Assembly (NCBI GenBank): GCA_963823925.1
Contig: CAWGNI010000008.1
Coordinates: forward strand, 372,001-436,000
Length of the DNA: 64,000 nt
Origin: SPCO01 sp963823925
GTDB taxonomy: Bacteria; Chloroflexota; Limnocylindria; Limnocylindrales; CSP1-4
Direction: 5' to 3'
This document shows positions 36,922-46,935 of the stretch, piece after piece. The position numbers were made by a program, and so were the translations under genes. Within the stretch, counting starts at the first letter, position 1. Each line of letters starts with the position of its first letter. The notes under the pieces are model-generated. The model had not been told where the DNA came from. It did not search any database and saw nothing but the letters and a program-made list of their open reading frames with translations.

Positions 36922-37296
36922 GCCGACGAGCGTAGCCGATGCGCGGCCCGACCGGCGTCGCAAGATGGGCGCAGCAAAACGCCCGAAGGAACTGGTGGGG
37001 ACCTCCGTTCGACGGGTCCGGCGGCTGTAAACAAGTCCACAGTCGCTGGTCGTCGCCGAGTCCCTCGCTCGCCGGCCTTGCGACCTGCGAACCTGGTTCC
37101 CGGGACCGTCCTGAGGATCGCTCCCCTGACCGGTCTGGCGGTTCAACCTGCCCCTTCGGGCAAGAGAAATATACGGCGGGGGCGATGACCACCACAACGG
37201 GGTTGTCCACGAAATCGCGGGCAGGCCCCCGAAAGTTATCCCCAATCCTCGAGCCATGTGGACGGTCTGTGGACAGAACCGGGCTGATGGCCCTGG
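36922..37296. other. 375-base non-coding region with a DnaA-box-like cluster
   Basis: This gap between the photolyase and the MFS gene (both minus) is less GC-rich than its surroundings. It holds four near-matches to the DnaA box TTATCCACA within 74 bases: 37203-37211, 37236-37244, 37257-37265 (complement) and 37268-37276 (complement), plus one at 37033-37041. The MFS -10 hexamer is at its left edge. No dnaA, dnaN or gidA gene lies nearby, so a replication origin is not established. Confidence 0.4.
36929..36934 (-). promoter_or_regulatory. -10 hexamer of the MFS gene
   Basis: TACGCT lies seven bases before the GTG at 36921 and supports that start. Confidence 0.4.
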
Positions 37297-38722
37297 CTAC
37301 CTGCTGCGCCGATTCGCGCCGTAGAACGCGAGCGCCCTGGCGCGAGCCTCGGCGTGATCGACGATCGGGGCCGGGTAGTCGATCCCGACTCGGATCCTCG
37401 ACCGCCTGGCGACCTCGGCAGGCATCGTCCACGGGGCGTGGACGTACGCCGTTGGAACGTGACGCAGCTCCGGGATCCAGCGCCGGATGTAGTCGCCTTC
37501 GGGGTCGCATCGTCGACCCTGCAGGACCGGGTTGAAGATCCGGAAATAGGGCTGTGGATCGGTCCCGGTCGAGGCAGCCCACTGCCAGCCGCCATTGTTC
37601 GAGGCAAGATCGCCGTCAACGAGGTGGCGCATGAAATGCGACTCGCCGACCCGCCAGTCGACGAGCAGGTCCTTGGTCAGGAAGGACGCGACGATCATCC
37701 GCGCCCGGTTGTGCATCCAGCCGCTCGCGGTCAGCTGACGCATCGCCGCGTCCACGACCGGGTAGCCGGTCTGGCCGGCCCGCCAGGCATCCGATGCGCT
37801 GGGATCGCGGGCCCACTCGATCCCCTCGAACTCGGTCCGGAACTCGCGCTGCCGTACATCGGGCCGATGGAACAGGACGCCGGCGTAGAACTCACGCCAG
37901 ACGAGTTCAGCGAGGAATACCCGCCGACCTTCGCCGCTGCCGAGCGTACGCTCGACGACTTCCGTCGCGGACAGGAGACCGAGATGCAGATCGGCCGACA
38001 GCCGGGAGGTCCCGTCGACGAGGTCGATCCGATCCCTGGTCTCCGAGTATCGGTCGATCCTGTGCGCCAGCCAACGCTCCAGGCGCTGCCTCGCGGCGGC
38101 TTCGCCCGGGGTGGCCAGGAGCGCCGGGTCCGCGGTCGGGCCGGGGCCGAGACCGAGCTGGTCGAACGTCGGGATCGTGCCCGGGTCGACCTGGTGACCG
38201 ACGAGCCTCACGGGGCGACCGAGGAGCATTCGTCGCGGCAGTCGCTCCCAGGCACGTCGGAACGGCGTGTACGTCCTGTACGGCTGCCCCTCGTTGGTGG
38301 CGATCGCCCCGGGTTCGTGGACCAGCACGCCGGGTAGCTGGTGGAGTCGTCGCGCACCGAGCTCTGCGGCCACGGCGGCGTCCCGGGCTCGTCCGTATGG
38401 GCCGTGATCGCGGGATACATAGACCGCTCCAGCTCCGGCGGCGCGGGCGACCTCGGGCACCACGGCGACGGGATCGCCAACCCGTACGACGAGCTGGGCA
38501 CCGAGGGTCGCCAGGTCGGATGCGAGCTCCCGGATCGATTCGAGCAGGAACCAGGTCCGGTTCGGGCTGGCGAACCGCCCACGGATCAGGCGCGGATCGA
38601 TGACGAACAGCGGGACGACCGTCCGAGATGCCGCGACGGCCGCCGCCAGCGCCGGATGATCGTGCGTTCGCAGATCGCGTCGGAACCAGACGATGGCCGT
38701 CGGTATCCGTCGTGTCCGTCAT
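37297..38722 (-). CDS. phr: Deoxyribodipyrimidine photolyase, one +1 frameshift
   Basis: A light-driven DNA repair flavoenzyme of CPD class I. After a few Thr/Asp residues the antenna domain begins at AIVWFRRDLRTHDHPAL; the FAD domain has LVWREFYAGVLFHRPD, GQTGYPVVDAAMRQL, the tryptophan-rich GWMHNRARMIVASFLTKDLL and GGWQWAASTGTDPQPYFRIF. The only in-frame ATG (38722, or 38731) needs one C removed at 38702-38703 just after the eighth codon; from there the frame is intact to the stop. Expected length is about 474 residues. Confidence 0.9.
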
Positions 38723-38786
38723 TTCAGTCATATCCGTGGTTCGCACAAGGGCGACCGACGGACGTCGAGTGGGGCATCATCGGCCG

Positions 38787-39320
38787 ATGGACCGTCACCG
38801 CGACATCGTCGTCCCGGACCCATCCTTGATCGTCCTCGTCGGACCGGCCGGTGCCGGGAAGTCGACCTTCGCCGCACGCCACTTCGATGCAAGCGAGATC
38901 CTCTCCTCCGATCGGTTCCGCGCAGTCGTCTCCGGGGATGCGGCCGATCAATCGGCGACTCGGGAGGCCTTCCGACGCCTCCATGATGCTCTCGCGCGCC
39001 GGCTGGCCGCCCGGCTGCTGACGGTCGTCGATGCGACCAACGTCCAGTCGCGCTCCCGACGGGCGCTCGTCGCCCGCGCGAACGACGCCGGGCTTCCCGC
39101 CATGGCGCTCGTCCTGGATCTGCCGGTCGAGCTGGTCCTCGCCCGGAATGCCGAGCGGCAACGGGTCGTGGATCCAGTCGTGATCCGACGCCATCTCGAT
39201 CAGCTCAGGACGTCCCTGGATGGCCCCGGCCCGACGATCGACCGGGAGGGGTTCACCGACGTGACCGTCCTCCGGGACCCGACCGAGACGGACCTGGTCA
39301 GGATCCGCCGTGTTCGCTGA
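38787..39320 (+). CDS. AAA-type P-loop kinase (polynucleotide/zeta-kinase-like)
   Basis: A 177-residue ATP-binding protein with Walker A VGPAGAGKSTFA, an S-S-D-R-F segment, the VDATNVQSRSRRAL block typical of polynucleotide-kinase-like and related small kinases, and RHLDQLR near the C terminus. It could phosphorylate RNA or DNA ends or a small molecule. CATCAT, six bases before the ATG, may be a weak -10. It is divergent from the photolyase, which could hint at a repair role. The stop overlaps the convergent YCII-like gene by 23 bases. Confidence 0.8.
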   Translation: MDRHRDIVVPDPSLIVLVGPAGAGKSTFAARHFDASEILSSDRFRAVVSGDAADQSATREAFRRLHDALARRLAARLLTVVDATNVQSRSRRALVARANDAGLPAMALVLDLPVELVLARNAERQRVVDPVVIRRHLDQLRTSLDGPGPTIDREGFTDVTVLRDPTETDLVRIRRVR

Positions 39321-39606
39321 TCGCGAGCCGCCCGAACGGGCGAGCCCGGACCTCGACCCAGACCCCATTCGCGACGTAGATGTCGGCGCGGGCGATGTCG
39401 AGCGCGGCCGATTCATCGGTCGCCCGGACGATCAGGATCGACGCCGACGCATCGGCGAACGCACCCGCCTCGACGAGTACCCCCGCTCGCATGAGTTCGG
39501 CCAGCCGGGCCGTGTGCTGGGCACGGAACGGCATCCGCGACTCGGCCCCGTCGGGCGCGTAGGTCGCCTCGATCAGCCAGGTCGGTTCGATCGTCACGTC
39601 CGTCAT
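39298..39606 (-). CDS. YCII-related domain protein
   Basis: A 102-residue single-domain protein of the ferredoxin-like alpha+beta YCII fold: RMPFRAQHTARLAELM near residue 24, GVLVEAGAFAD, and SAALDIARADIYVANGVWVEV with the catalytic-type aspartate of the family. Members are putative small enzymes or dimeric binding proteins with few known functions. A TAGACT hexamer lies ten bases before the ATG at 39606. The EamA gene upstream on the same strand starts its own operon. Confidence 0.82.
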   Translation of the reverse strand: MTDVTIEPTWLIEATYAPDGAESRMPFRAQHTARLAELMRAGVLVEAGAFADASASILIVRATDESAALDIARADIYVANGVWVEVRARPFGRLAISEHGGS

Positions 39607-39644
39607 CGTGCGCCCGAGTCTACCCGTCTGGACGGCCGCCGCGT

Positions 39645-40508
39645 TCAACCCGCCGTGCCGATCGCGATCGCGACGAGTGCGACGAGCGCGAGGACGATCC
39701 CGATCGCGTGGGTGCGGGTCACACGCTCGCGCAGGAAGACGGTGGCCAGGATGACCGTGGTCACCGGGTAGAGCGACGAGACGACGGTCGCGACCGCGAG
39801 CGAGCCGGCCTGGATGGCGAGGAGGTAGGCCCCGTTGCCCGCCAGGTCCAGAACGCCGACCGCGGCGATCGCCGGCACGAGGTCCCGGGTCGGCCGCCAT
39901 GTCGCCCGGGTCGCGATCACGAAGCCGGCGATGAGGACGGTCTCGGTGGCGCGGATGAGGACGAGCGGCCCGAAGACGTGGCCCTGGCTGACCTGGGCGA
40001 GGCCGACCCCGAAGATCCCGATCCCGATCCCGGCGACGAGCGCGAACCGCAGGCCGTAGAGACCGGCCGACCCGTCGTCGACGCTCGAGACGAAGATCAC
40101 GGCGATGAATGCGATCACCATGCCGGCGACCACCAGCGGCGCCGGCAGTCCGTCGGTCAGGATCCCGACGGTCACCGGGATCGACGCCGCGATGACGGCG
40201 GTCACGGGCGCCATGACGGCCATCCGTCCCTCGGCCAGCCCTCGATAGAGGGCGGCGATGCCGATCCCGCCGGCGACGCCGCACAGGCCACACCAGGCGA
40301 GATCCGTCGGCGACATCGCAGACTCGGCCGTGGTGAAGGCAAGCACAGCGGCGATCGCCAGGCCGGCAAGCTGGGAGATGAGGACGACCCCGAACAGCGC
40401 CGTGCGCCGGGTCAGGAGTCCGCCGCCGAAGTCACCGCCACCCCAGACGATCGCCGCGACCAGTCCGAAGACGACCGTCGCCGTCTGGGTCGGGTCGACC
40501 TCGTTCAG
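39645..40508 (-). CDS. EamA/DMT family transporter
   Basis: A ten-helix EamA permease of about 287 residues. The second half is clear (GAYLLAIQAGSLAVATVVSS, TVFLRERVTRTHAIG). The first helix (VVFGLVAAIVWGGGDFGGG) lies upstream of the first GTG (40346), so that GTG is too late. No ATG, GTG or TTG precedes the helix within its frame except CTG 40508, which overlaps the stop of the Rad50-like gene as CTGA. I therefore infer a rare CTG start with coupling. The substrate is unknown. Confidence 0.78.
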   Translation of the reverse strand: MNEVDPTQTATVVFGLVAAIVWGGGDFGGGLLTRRTALFGVVLISQLAGLAIAAVLAFTTAESAMSPTDLAWCGLCGVAGGIGIAALYRGLAEGRMAVMAPVTAVIAASIPVTVGILTDGLPAPLVVAGMVIAFIAVIFVSSVDDGSAGLYGLRFALVAGIGIGIFGVGLAQVSQGHVFGPLVLIRATETVLIAGFVIATRATWRPTRDLVPAIAAVGVLDLAGNGAYLLAIQAGSLAVATVVSSLYPVTTVILATVFLRERVTRTHAIGIVLALVALVAIAIGTAG

Positions 40509-42698
40509 ACAGGCCTCGCGGGAGGCGTCCCGGCGGGCTCCGCGCCGGTATCGACGCTCGTCGGCCCCTCGAGCACGACGACCGCATCCGCGGCCTTGTC
40601 GTAGCGCGGCGAGGTCGTCAGGTAGATGACCTGGAAGTCGGTGGCGACCGATCTGAGCAGACCGAGTGCCCGAGCCGCCCGCTCGTCGTCCAGGGTCACG
40701 AACGGATCATCGAAGACGAGTGGCGGTCGACGATCGCCGGTGACGAGCCGGACCAGGCCGAGCCGGGCGACGAGGTAGACCAGGTCCAGGGTCCCCTGGC
40801 TCAGCGACGTGACCGAGACCCAGTCGTCCTTCTCCGGCGCCCGGACCTCGATGTCCAGCGTCTTGTCGTCGACGCGCACCCGACGATAGCGGCCGTTGGT
40901 CACGGTCGCCAGGTCCCGGACCATGTGCGCCTCGAGATAGCGGGTGGCCGTCTTCATCGTGGCCTGCTCGGCGGCGTCGATCGCCGCCAATGTGGTCGCG
41001 TAGACTCGCTGCCGACGCTGGGCCGCGGCAAGCTGCTCGCGCCATGCGGCCAGGCGTTCGGCCTGTCCGGCGACCTGCTCGGCATCGACCGCATTCGCCT
41101 CGACCCTGGCGCGCGCGTTGGCCTCGTCGTCACGGGCTCGCTCCAGCGCCCCTTCCTCGTCGCGAACCTCTACCTCGAGGCGCTCGCGAGCCCGCGGCTC
41201 CTTCGCGATCGGGCCGAGCGCCTCGATCGCACTGGACTTCTGCTCGATCTCGAGCGCGGCCGCATCCCGTTGCGGGGCCAGCGCGTCGCTCGGCTCCTTT
41301 CCGACGAGACCTTCGAGCTGGCCCGACAGACGATCGATCTTGGCCACGTGCGCTTCTTCCTGGGCGAGGATATCCTCGGCCGCGGCGAGGTCGGCCAACC
41401 CGAGCGACCCGAGCTGGGCAGCTGTCTTCGCCTCCACGTCGCGGAGTTCCGCTTCGATCTCCGACCGTCCTCGTAGCCGCCGATCGATCTCGACGTCACG
41501 CAGCTGCGCATGCATCTTGTCGCTCCGTCGCAGCCACAGCGCGACCGCCGCGACCGCGACCCCGACCAGCGCGACGACCGCCCCGATCGCCTGGACGACC
41601 ACCATCTGACCGGTCTGCCCGAGGAAGCTCAGGATGACGGGGCCGGCGGCGAGGACGACCCCGACGACGACCATCGCGATGGAGACCCGTGACAACGGGC
41701 GCCAGGTCGGTTCGGGTTCGACATCGAACGAGACTTCCACCTCGCCGGCGAGCGCGGCGCGGAGCTCACGAGCCCGTCCGTCGAGCGTGCGCAGGCGCTC
41801 GACGGCCGCCCGGACGACGGGCAACGGGTTGGGCGATGGGTGGGTACCAGCCAGCTTCTTCAGTTCCGCCGAGACCTCGACGGCCTGGCGGTAGCGCTCG
41901 TAGCGCTCGGTCGCGGCTGTCCGTTCGGCAACCAGACGCTCGGCCTGGCGTGCCTTCTCGAGCAGGCTGCGTCGTTCGGCCAGGGCGATCTCGACATCCG
42001 AACGCCGATCGCGCGCCGATGACGCCGCATCGCGATCTCGTCTCGAGTTGGGCAAGGGCGAGTTCACCCTGGTCGAGACCCGCCTGGGCCTGCTCGACGG
42101 CCAGCTCGGCGACCTTGAGGCGGCCGGGGTTCCGTTCGCCCTTGGTGGTCAGGTCATGGAGCGCCTTGTCGAGCTTCTTGCGCGCTCGGCTCGTGCCTCG
42201 GTCCGCGCCGCTGATCGACGCCTGGAGACGGTCGCGCAGCGCGCCCTCGTCGCGCGACAGGTCACTCAACTCGAAATGGCGGACCGAGGCCGTGGACCGG
42301 AAGAAGCCCTCGGTCGGGATGCCGGTCAACTCCGCGAGGACCTGATCGGCCAGGGTGGGATCCGTGATCGACTGGCCGTCATAGTCGAGCCGGACCGTGC
42401 CGCGAGCGCCGGCGAACGTCTTCTCGAGCGTCCCGGATCTGCGGCCGTCCTCGTCATCCTGGTCGAATTCGATGGCGATCCGGGAGCGGGCGTCTGCCGG
42501 GGCGCCCCACGGCCGGAGCGCCTCCAGTTCTGCCGCCGTACTCGTCGCCCGCCGTGTGAGAGCGAGTTCCAGGGCTCGCTGGATCGTCGATTTGCCCGCC
42601 TCGTTCGGCCCCCGGATGACGGTCAACCCGGGCGCGAGTTCGACATCGAATTTCGGGTACCGCCGGAACTGCTCACCGCTGATCCGCCTGACCCTCAC
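40505..42698 (-). CDS. Rad50/SbcC-like (YhaN-type) ATPase, one +1 frameshift
   Basis: An ABC-type DNA-repair ATPase of about 730 residues, partner of the nuclease encoded upstream. Walker A GPNEAGKSTIQ near residue 33, about 500 residues of coiled coil with two membrane-like segments near the middle (VVLAAGPVILSFLGQ and VVALVGVAVAAVALWL), and at the C terminus the SLSQGTLDLVYL signature and LVFDDPFVTLDD Walker B. The frame changes in the first coil near 42030-42055. A GTG at 42698 overlaps the nuclease stop. Membrane segments in the coil resemble YhaN of Bacillus. Confidence 0.85.
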
Positions 42699-43861
42699 AG
42701 GGACACCTCGTGCCCGGCGAGGAGCAGACGTCCGAGGCGCAACGCGTCACGGCATTCGGCCGCCTCCGCCGTGGATCCGGACGCCTCCAGGGCTCCGATC
42801 CGCGCCTCGAGATCCCGGATGAACGCTCCGGGGATCGTGTCCGCGGACGGCAACGGACCCTCGGTCAGCGCCGGGACCGAGGTATCGCGGACGCGGACCT
42901 TGAGGAACGATGGCGCCAGTGCGGCTTCCACCTCGGCCGGGTCCAGGTCGAGGTCATCCGGCCGGACACCGACCAGTCGGACGTCGAGGACCAGGTCCTC
43001 GTTGGCCTGGGCGGACAGCGAGGTGATCAGGGCCGGCTGGCTGGCCACGGTCGTCGCATCGAGCTCTTCCTTGAGGAACCGGGTCCGGCCGACCTGTCGT
43101 TCCTCGACGGTGACCGACCGCTTCCCGTTCTGCTCGTCGAGCTCGACGAGCAGGACCTTGCCGGCACGGTCCTGATCGAGGGCGACCGCTTCCGGGGCTC
43201 CCGAATAGGCGTACGTCACCGAGCCGAGCTTGCCGACCTGGGCAGAATGCCAGTGGCCGAGGGCGAGGTAATCGAGGCCGCTGGCGGAGATCTCCTCGGA
43301 CGTGATCACGACCTCGTCGCGATCCGTCTTGCCCGGGATCGAGATCGAGCCGTGGACCATCCCGATCCGCCAGGTGGCGGGAGGATCCGCTGTCTCGCCG
43401 AGATCGAGGAGCGGACTCGACGGCGCACGTTTGGTGGCGAAGACCTTGCCGATCACGACAGCGCCGAGCGCCGCCAGGTGGACCGACGACCGATCCGGTC
43501 GCAGGATGGTGATCAGATCCGAGTCAGGGTCCAGCCCAGCCATCGCGGGCAGGTCATAGGCCCGATAGATCGATGCCCGGTCATAGACGTCATGGGTCCC
43601 CGGGATGATCACCGTCCGGATCCGAACGCCGGCCAGCCGTTTGAGCTCGGCCGCGACCCGTTCGACCGAGCGGCGCGGCTGGACATTCGAGTCGAACAGA
43701 TCGCCCGCGATCAGGAATAGATCCACCCGTTCGGTGATCGCGAGGTCGACGGCGGTCTGGAAGGCGGCGAACTGGCGTTCCCGCTGGGCGGCGGCCTGCT
43801 CGCCGAGGTCGTCGTGGCGCGCCCCGAGATGGACGTCTGCCGTATGGATGATCCTGAGCAT
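42695..43861 (-). CDS. Mre11/SbcD-like (YhaO-type) metallophosphoesterase
   Basis: A DNA double-strand-break repair nuclease or nucleotide hydrolase, 388 residues. Metallophosphoesterase motifs: HTADVHLGARH, AGDLFDSN, GTHD, and GHWHSAQVG (the last in LALGHWHSAQV). The ATG at 43861 is set by the conserved N terminus. It forms an operon with the Rad50-like ATPase (GTGA overlap) and, through a CTGA overlap, the EamA transporter. The three-gene coupling is odd, because the transporter has no obvious repair role. Confidence 0.92.
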   Translation of the reverse strand: MLRIIHTADVHLGARHDDLGEQAAAQRERQFAAFQTAVDLAITERVDLFLIAGDLFDSNVQPRRSVERVAAELKRLAGVRIRTVIIPGTHDVYDRASIYRAYDLPAMAGLDPDSDLITILRPDRSSVHLAALGAVVIGKVFATKRAPSSPLLDLGETADPPATWRIGMVHGSISIPGKTDRDEVVITSEEISASGLDYLALGHWHSAQVGKLGSVTYAYSGAPEAVALDQDRAGKVLLVELDEQNGKRSVTVEERQVGRTRFLKEELDATTVASQPALITSLSAQANEDLVLDVRLVGVRPDDLDLDPAEVEAALAPSFLKVRVRDTSVPALTEGPLPSADTIPGAFIRDLEARIGALEASGSTAEAAECRDALRLGRLLLAGHEVSL

Positions 43862-44193
43862 CAGGTAGCGGGGTCCTCCTCGCGGCCCGAGGCGAACGTG
43901 CGAGCGAGGCGCCCCCATGACTCCCCGCTCGCCGGCGCAAAGGTCCGCCGACATTGTGACAGGTACGGTGTCACGGCTGCAGCCGGAGCCGAGTCGACGC
44001 TCCGACAGCCCGTTTCGTCGACTCCCTGTATCCTCGCGGTCAACGAACCGGTGCGCCCCGAGCGACAGGGACCCAACATCGGCACCTGGGCGCGCGTCCC
44101 GGCCAACTCCGCGAGACACGCACGACCCGACTGCTGATGCGGCCGCCCGCGACTGGCGCACCTCCGACCTGTACCGCCTCTCGGAGGAGCAAC
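43862..44193. other. 332-base intergenic region
   Basis: A divergent promoter region between the Mre11-like gene and the zinc-ribbon gene. Apart from the inverted repeat at 43956-43974, I see no gene or RNA. Open frames across it are shadows without a ribosome site. Confidence 0.5.
43956..43974. promoter_or_regulatory. Operator-like inverted repeat
   Basis: GTGACA and TGTCAC, separated by seven bases, form a perfect six-base inverted repeat in the divergent gap. It could be a binding site for a dimeric regulator of either flanking gene. No T tract follows, so a terminator is unlikely. Confidence 0.4.
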
Positions 44194-44532
44194 GTGACCT
44201 ACGTCGATCGGACCCTGAACTGCGTCGACTGCGGCGTGGAATTCATCCATTCCGCGGCCGATCAGGAGTATTACCAGCAGAAGGGTTTCGTCAGCGACCC
44301 CAAGCGGTGCACGAGTTGCCGGGCGAGCCGGCGCGCGAGCCGTGATGGCGGCTATGACGCGCGCGAGATCGGCGGCCCACGCGGCTACGAGCGCGGTGAC
44401 GATCGTGCGAGTCGCGAATACTTCGCGGTGATCTGCTCGTCCTGCGGCAACCAGGCCCAGGTCCCGTTCAAGCCCCGGATGGACCGTCCGGTCTATTGCT
44501 CGGACTGCTTCCGGACCGTCCGACCGGACTGA
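44194..44532 (+). CDS. Double zinc-ribbon protein
   Basis: A 112-residue protein with two zinc ribbons. The first (residues about 7-45) is the probable zinc-binding type: CVDCGVEF, then QKGFVSDPKRCTSCR. The second (about 78-112) has CSSCG, VPFKPRMDRPVYCSDCF. An Arg/Gly/Asp-rich linker joins them. Homologous proteins occur widely in Chloroflexota and cyanobacteria without an assigned role. The GTG at 44194 has a GGAGGAG site. Nucleic-acid or protein binding is plausible only. Confidence 0.85.
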   Translation: MTYVDRTLNCVDCGVEFIHSAADQEYYQQKGFVSDPKRCTSCRASRRASRDGGYDAREIGGPRGYERGDDRASREYFAVICSSCGNQAQVPFKPRMDRPVYCSDCFRTVRPD

Positions 44533-44542
44533 TCGGGCGCAT

Positions 44543-45250
44543 TCAGAGCCGGAACCGATCACCGGCCCGATAGCGATCACGGCGCCGGCCGCGCCAGACC
44601 GTCACCCGGGACCTGCCGTGGACCTGCCACATCCCGTCACGGCCGACGACCCCCGTCTCCTCGTCGATCCCGAGCACGACCGATGCCCGCGGCGCCTGGA
44701 GCGCGATGAACGCGGACAGGGCCTCCGGCCAGGCGTCGTAATGGGGCACGACCGACACCCCCGGCACGACGCCAAGGCCTTCGCGCCAGCGAAGCGGCCA
44801 CGGGACGGCGCGCACCCGGAGCTCGAACGTCCGACCGGCGAGCGCCATCGCACCGGCCGAGCAACCGACCAGGATCGCGCCCCTGGCATGGGCATCATGG
44901 AGGGCCGCCGCGACCGGGCTCCCGTGCAGCGCCGCCAGCAGATAGGACGGCTTCCCGCCCGAGAGGTAGATGAGATCGGCTTCGCCGACAGCCTGGGCTG
45001 CGGCCGGATCGTCGGCATCGGTCCGGTCGCGGACCAGGACGGGCTCGACGTCGGCGCCGAGCTGGCTGAAGTGGGCCACGCCACGCGCCGCCCAGTCCTC
45101 GAAGACCGACGGGCCATCCGGGTACGACGCAGTCGGCAGGATGGCGACCCGCGGGCGGGCCACGCCGGTCGACCTGAGCAACGAATCGTCGAACCCGAGC
45201 ATCGCGGGAAGGAACTCACCGGCGCCGACGAGCGCCACGGGTCCGGGCAT
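44543..45250 (-). CDS. S51-type (class I glutamine amidotransferase-like) peptidase
   Basis: A 235-residue serine hydrolase of the S51 dipeptidase/cyanophycinase group. The nucleophile elbow is GCSAGAMALAG, with AILPTASYPDG near the N terminus and GGKPSYLLAAL in the middle; VPHYDAWPE provides the typical histidine. Substrate unknown; aspartyl dipeptides or cyanophycin are known for relatives. TAGACT ends six bases before ATG 45250. It is convergent with the zinc-ribbon gene. Confidence 0.85.
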   Translation of the reverse strand: MPGPVALVGAGEFLPAMLGFDDSLLRSTGVARPRVAILPTASYPDGPSVFEDWAARGVAHFSQLGADVEPVLVRDRTDADDPAAAQAVGEADLIYLSGGKPSYLLAALHGSPVAAALHDAHARGAILVGCSAGAMALAGRTFELRVRAVPWPLRWREGLGVVPGVSVVPHYDAWPEALSAFIALQAPRASVVLGIDEETGVVGRDGMWQVHGRSRVTVWRGRRRDRYRAGDRFRL

Positions 45251-45256
45251 GGGCCG

Positions 45257-45262
45257 AGTCTA
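45257..45262 (-). promoter_or_regulatory. -10 hexamer of the S51 peptidase gene, leaderless
   Basis: TAGACT ends six bases before the ATG at 45250. Confidence 0.5.
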
Positions 45263-45345
45263 GCGGTCCCTTGCCCGAACGCAGCGGACGCTGCGAAACT
45301 GCCCCGGCACACCCTCGCGCTTTCGGGCGCCTCGCCGGAGCCTGC

Positions 45346-46932
45346 ATGACCCGACGCCAACGCTGGACGCTCATCTGCACCGTCATCGGCTCGGGAGCGG
45401 TCTTCCTCGATGGGACCATCGTCAACGTCGCCCTCCGGCACATCGGCGAGGACCTGCCCGGCTCGATGATCGGGGTCCTGGAGGGCCAGGCCTACATCGT
45501 CGGCGGCTATCTGGCGGTGCTGGCCGCGTTGCTCATCCTGGCCGGTGCCCTGTCCGACTACTACGGCAGGCGCCGTGTCTACGCCCTCGGACTGATGGGC
45601 TTCGGCCTGACCTCCGCCTTGTGTGGTCTGGCCCCGACCCTCGAGATCCTGGTCGTGTTCCGCCTCTTTCAGGGGGCGGCCGGAGCCCTGCTCATCCCGG
45701 GCTCCCTGGCGTTGATCACCCATGCCTTCGACGGCGTGCAGCGCGCTCGCGCCTTCGGGATCTGGGCGGCGGCGACGTCGGCGCTGATCGTGCTCGGGCC
45801 GATCATCGGGGGGACCATCGTGGATACGGTCGGCTGGCGGGTCGCCTTCCTGATCAACGTCCCGCTCCTCGCCTTCGCGCTGTGGGCCACGCTCACCCAC
45901 GTGTCCGAATCGCGGGACGAGGAGGCGACCGGTCGGTTCGACTGGCTCGGAGCCTTCGTCGCCGCCCTGGCCGTCGGTGGACTGGCCTTCGGCGTGATCC
46001 GCGGCGGAGCCGATGCGTGGACCGATCCGGCGGCGTGGATCGCCATCGCGATCGGCGTGATCGCGATGGTCGCGTTCCCGATCCTGATGGCTCGCCGGCC
46101 CCACCCGCTCGTGCCGCTGGACCTCTTCCGATCGAGGGTGTTCGCCTCGGTCAACCTCGCCACGTTCTTCATCTACGGCGGCCTGTACGTCACCCTCTTC
46201 TACCAGGCTGTCGTCCTCCAGGGTGCCCTCGGCTACACCGCGCTCGGGGCCGGCATCGTCGGCCTGCCGACCGGCCTCATGTTGGCCCTGCTCTCGACCC
46301 GGGTAGGGACGATCGCGGGCCGGATCGGATCGCGACCGTTCCTGATCGCCGGCCCGCTGCTGATGGCCGCCGGGGTGCTCTGGTACACGCGTCTGCCGTT
46401 CGACTCGGCGCCCTGGCCGGCCTCGCTTGCGGATCCGGCCAGCCTCATCCCGCCGACGTCCGTGCTCACGGACGTCCTGCCATACGCCTTGCTGTTCGGG
46501 GTGGGGATCTCGCTGGTCGTGGCGCCGCTCACGAACGCGCTGATGGGTTCGATCTCGGGTCGCTTCTCCGGGATCGGCTCGGCGGTCAACAATTCGATCT
46601 CGCGCGTCGGCCAGCCACTGCTCGGTGCGGTCATCTTCATCCCGATCAGCGCGGTCTATTACGCATCACTCGGCGCGGCGACGGGGATCGACACGGCCGA
46701 TGCCTCGGTCCGCAAGGCCTTCCAGCCGCTCAACCCCCCAGGTGCGGCCGCCACGCCGGCGCAGGTGGCCGCATCGAACCAGGCCTCCATCGAGGCGTTC
46801 CACCTGGCGATGCTGGTGTGTGCCGCCCTGCTCGTGGTGGGGGCCGTCATCTCCTGGTACGGGTTGCGCGAGTCCTCGGATCAGCGGGTCGCGCCTGCCG
46901 GCCACCCCGGTCCATCGATGTCGGGCGACTGA
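45346..46932 (+). CDS. DHA2-type MFS drug transporter (14 helices)
   Basis: A proton-coupled exporter of 528 residues. Motif C-like and DHA2 features: FLDGTIVNVALRHIGEDL in helix 1, GALSDYYGRRRVYALG in loop 2-3, and GIWAAATSALIVLGPIIGG in helix 5. The ATG at 45346 has a GGAG site and is chosen because helix 1 starts eight residues later. It is followed four bases later by a methyltransferase gene, so the two are cotranscribed. Confidence 0.9.
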   Translation: MTRRQRWTLICTVIGSGAVFLDGTIVNVALRHIGEDLPGSMIGVLEGQAYIVGGYLAVLAALLILAGALSDYYGRRRVYALGLMGFGLTSALCGLAPTLEILVVFRLFQGAAGALLIPGSLALITHAFDGVQRARAFGIWAAATSALIVLGPIIGGTIVDTVGWRVAFLINVPLLAFALWATLTHVSESRDEEATGRFDWLGAFVAALAVGGLAFGVIRGGADAWTDPAAWIAIAIGVIAMVAFPILMARRPHPLVPLDLFRSRVFASVNLATFFIYGGLYVTLFYQAVVLQGALGYTALGAGIVGLPTGLMLALLSTRVGTIAGRIGSRPFLIAGPLLMAAGVLWYTRLPFDSAPWPASLADPASLIPPTSVLTDVLPYALLFGVGISLVVAPLTNALMGSISGRFSGIGSAVNNSISRVGQPLLGAVIFIPISAVYYASLGAATGIDTADASVRKAFQPLNPPGAAATPAQVAASNQASIEAFHLAMLVCAALLVVGAVISWYGLRESSDQRVAPAGHPGPSMSGD

Positions 46933-46935
46933 CCG

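Noticed and set aside
44602..46104. Long minus-strand open frame of about 500 codons
   Set aside because: It runs antisense to the DHA2 transporter and out of frame with the S51 gene; composition is Arg/Asp/Gln-rich with no motif.
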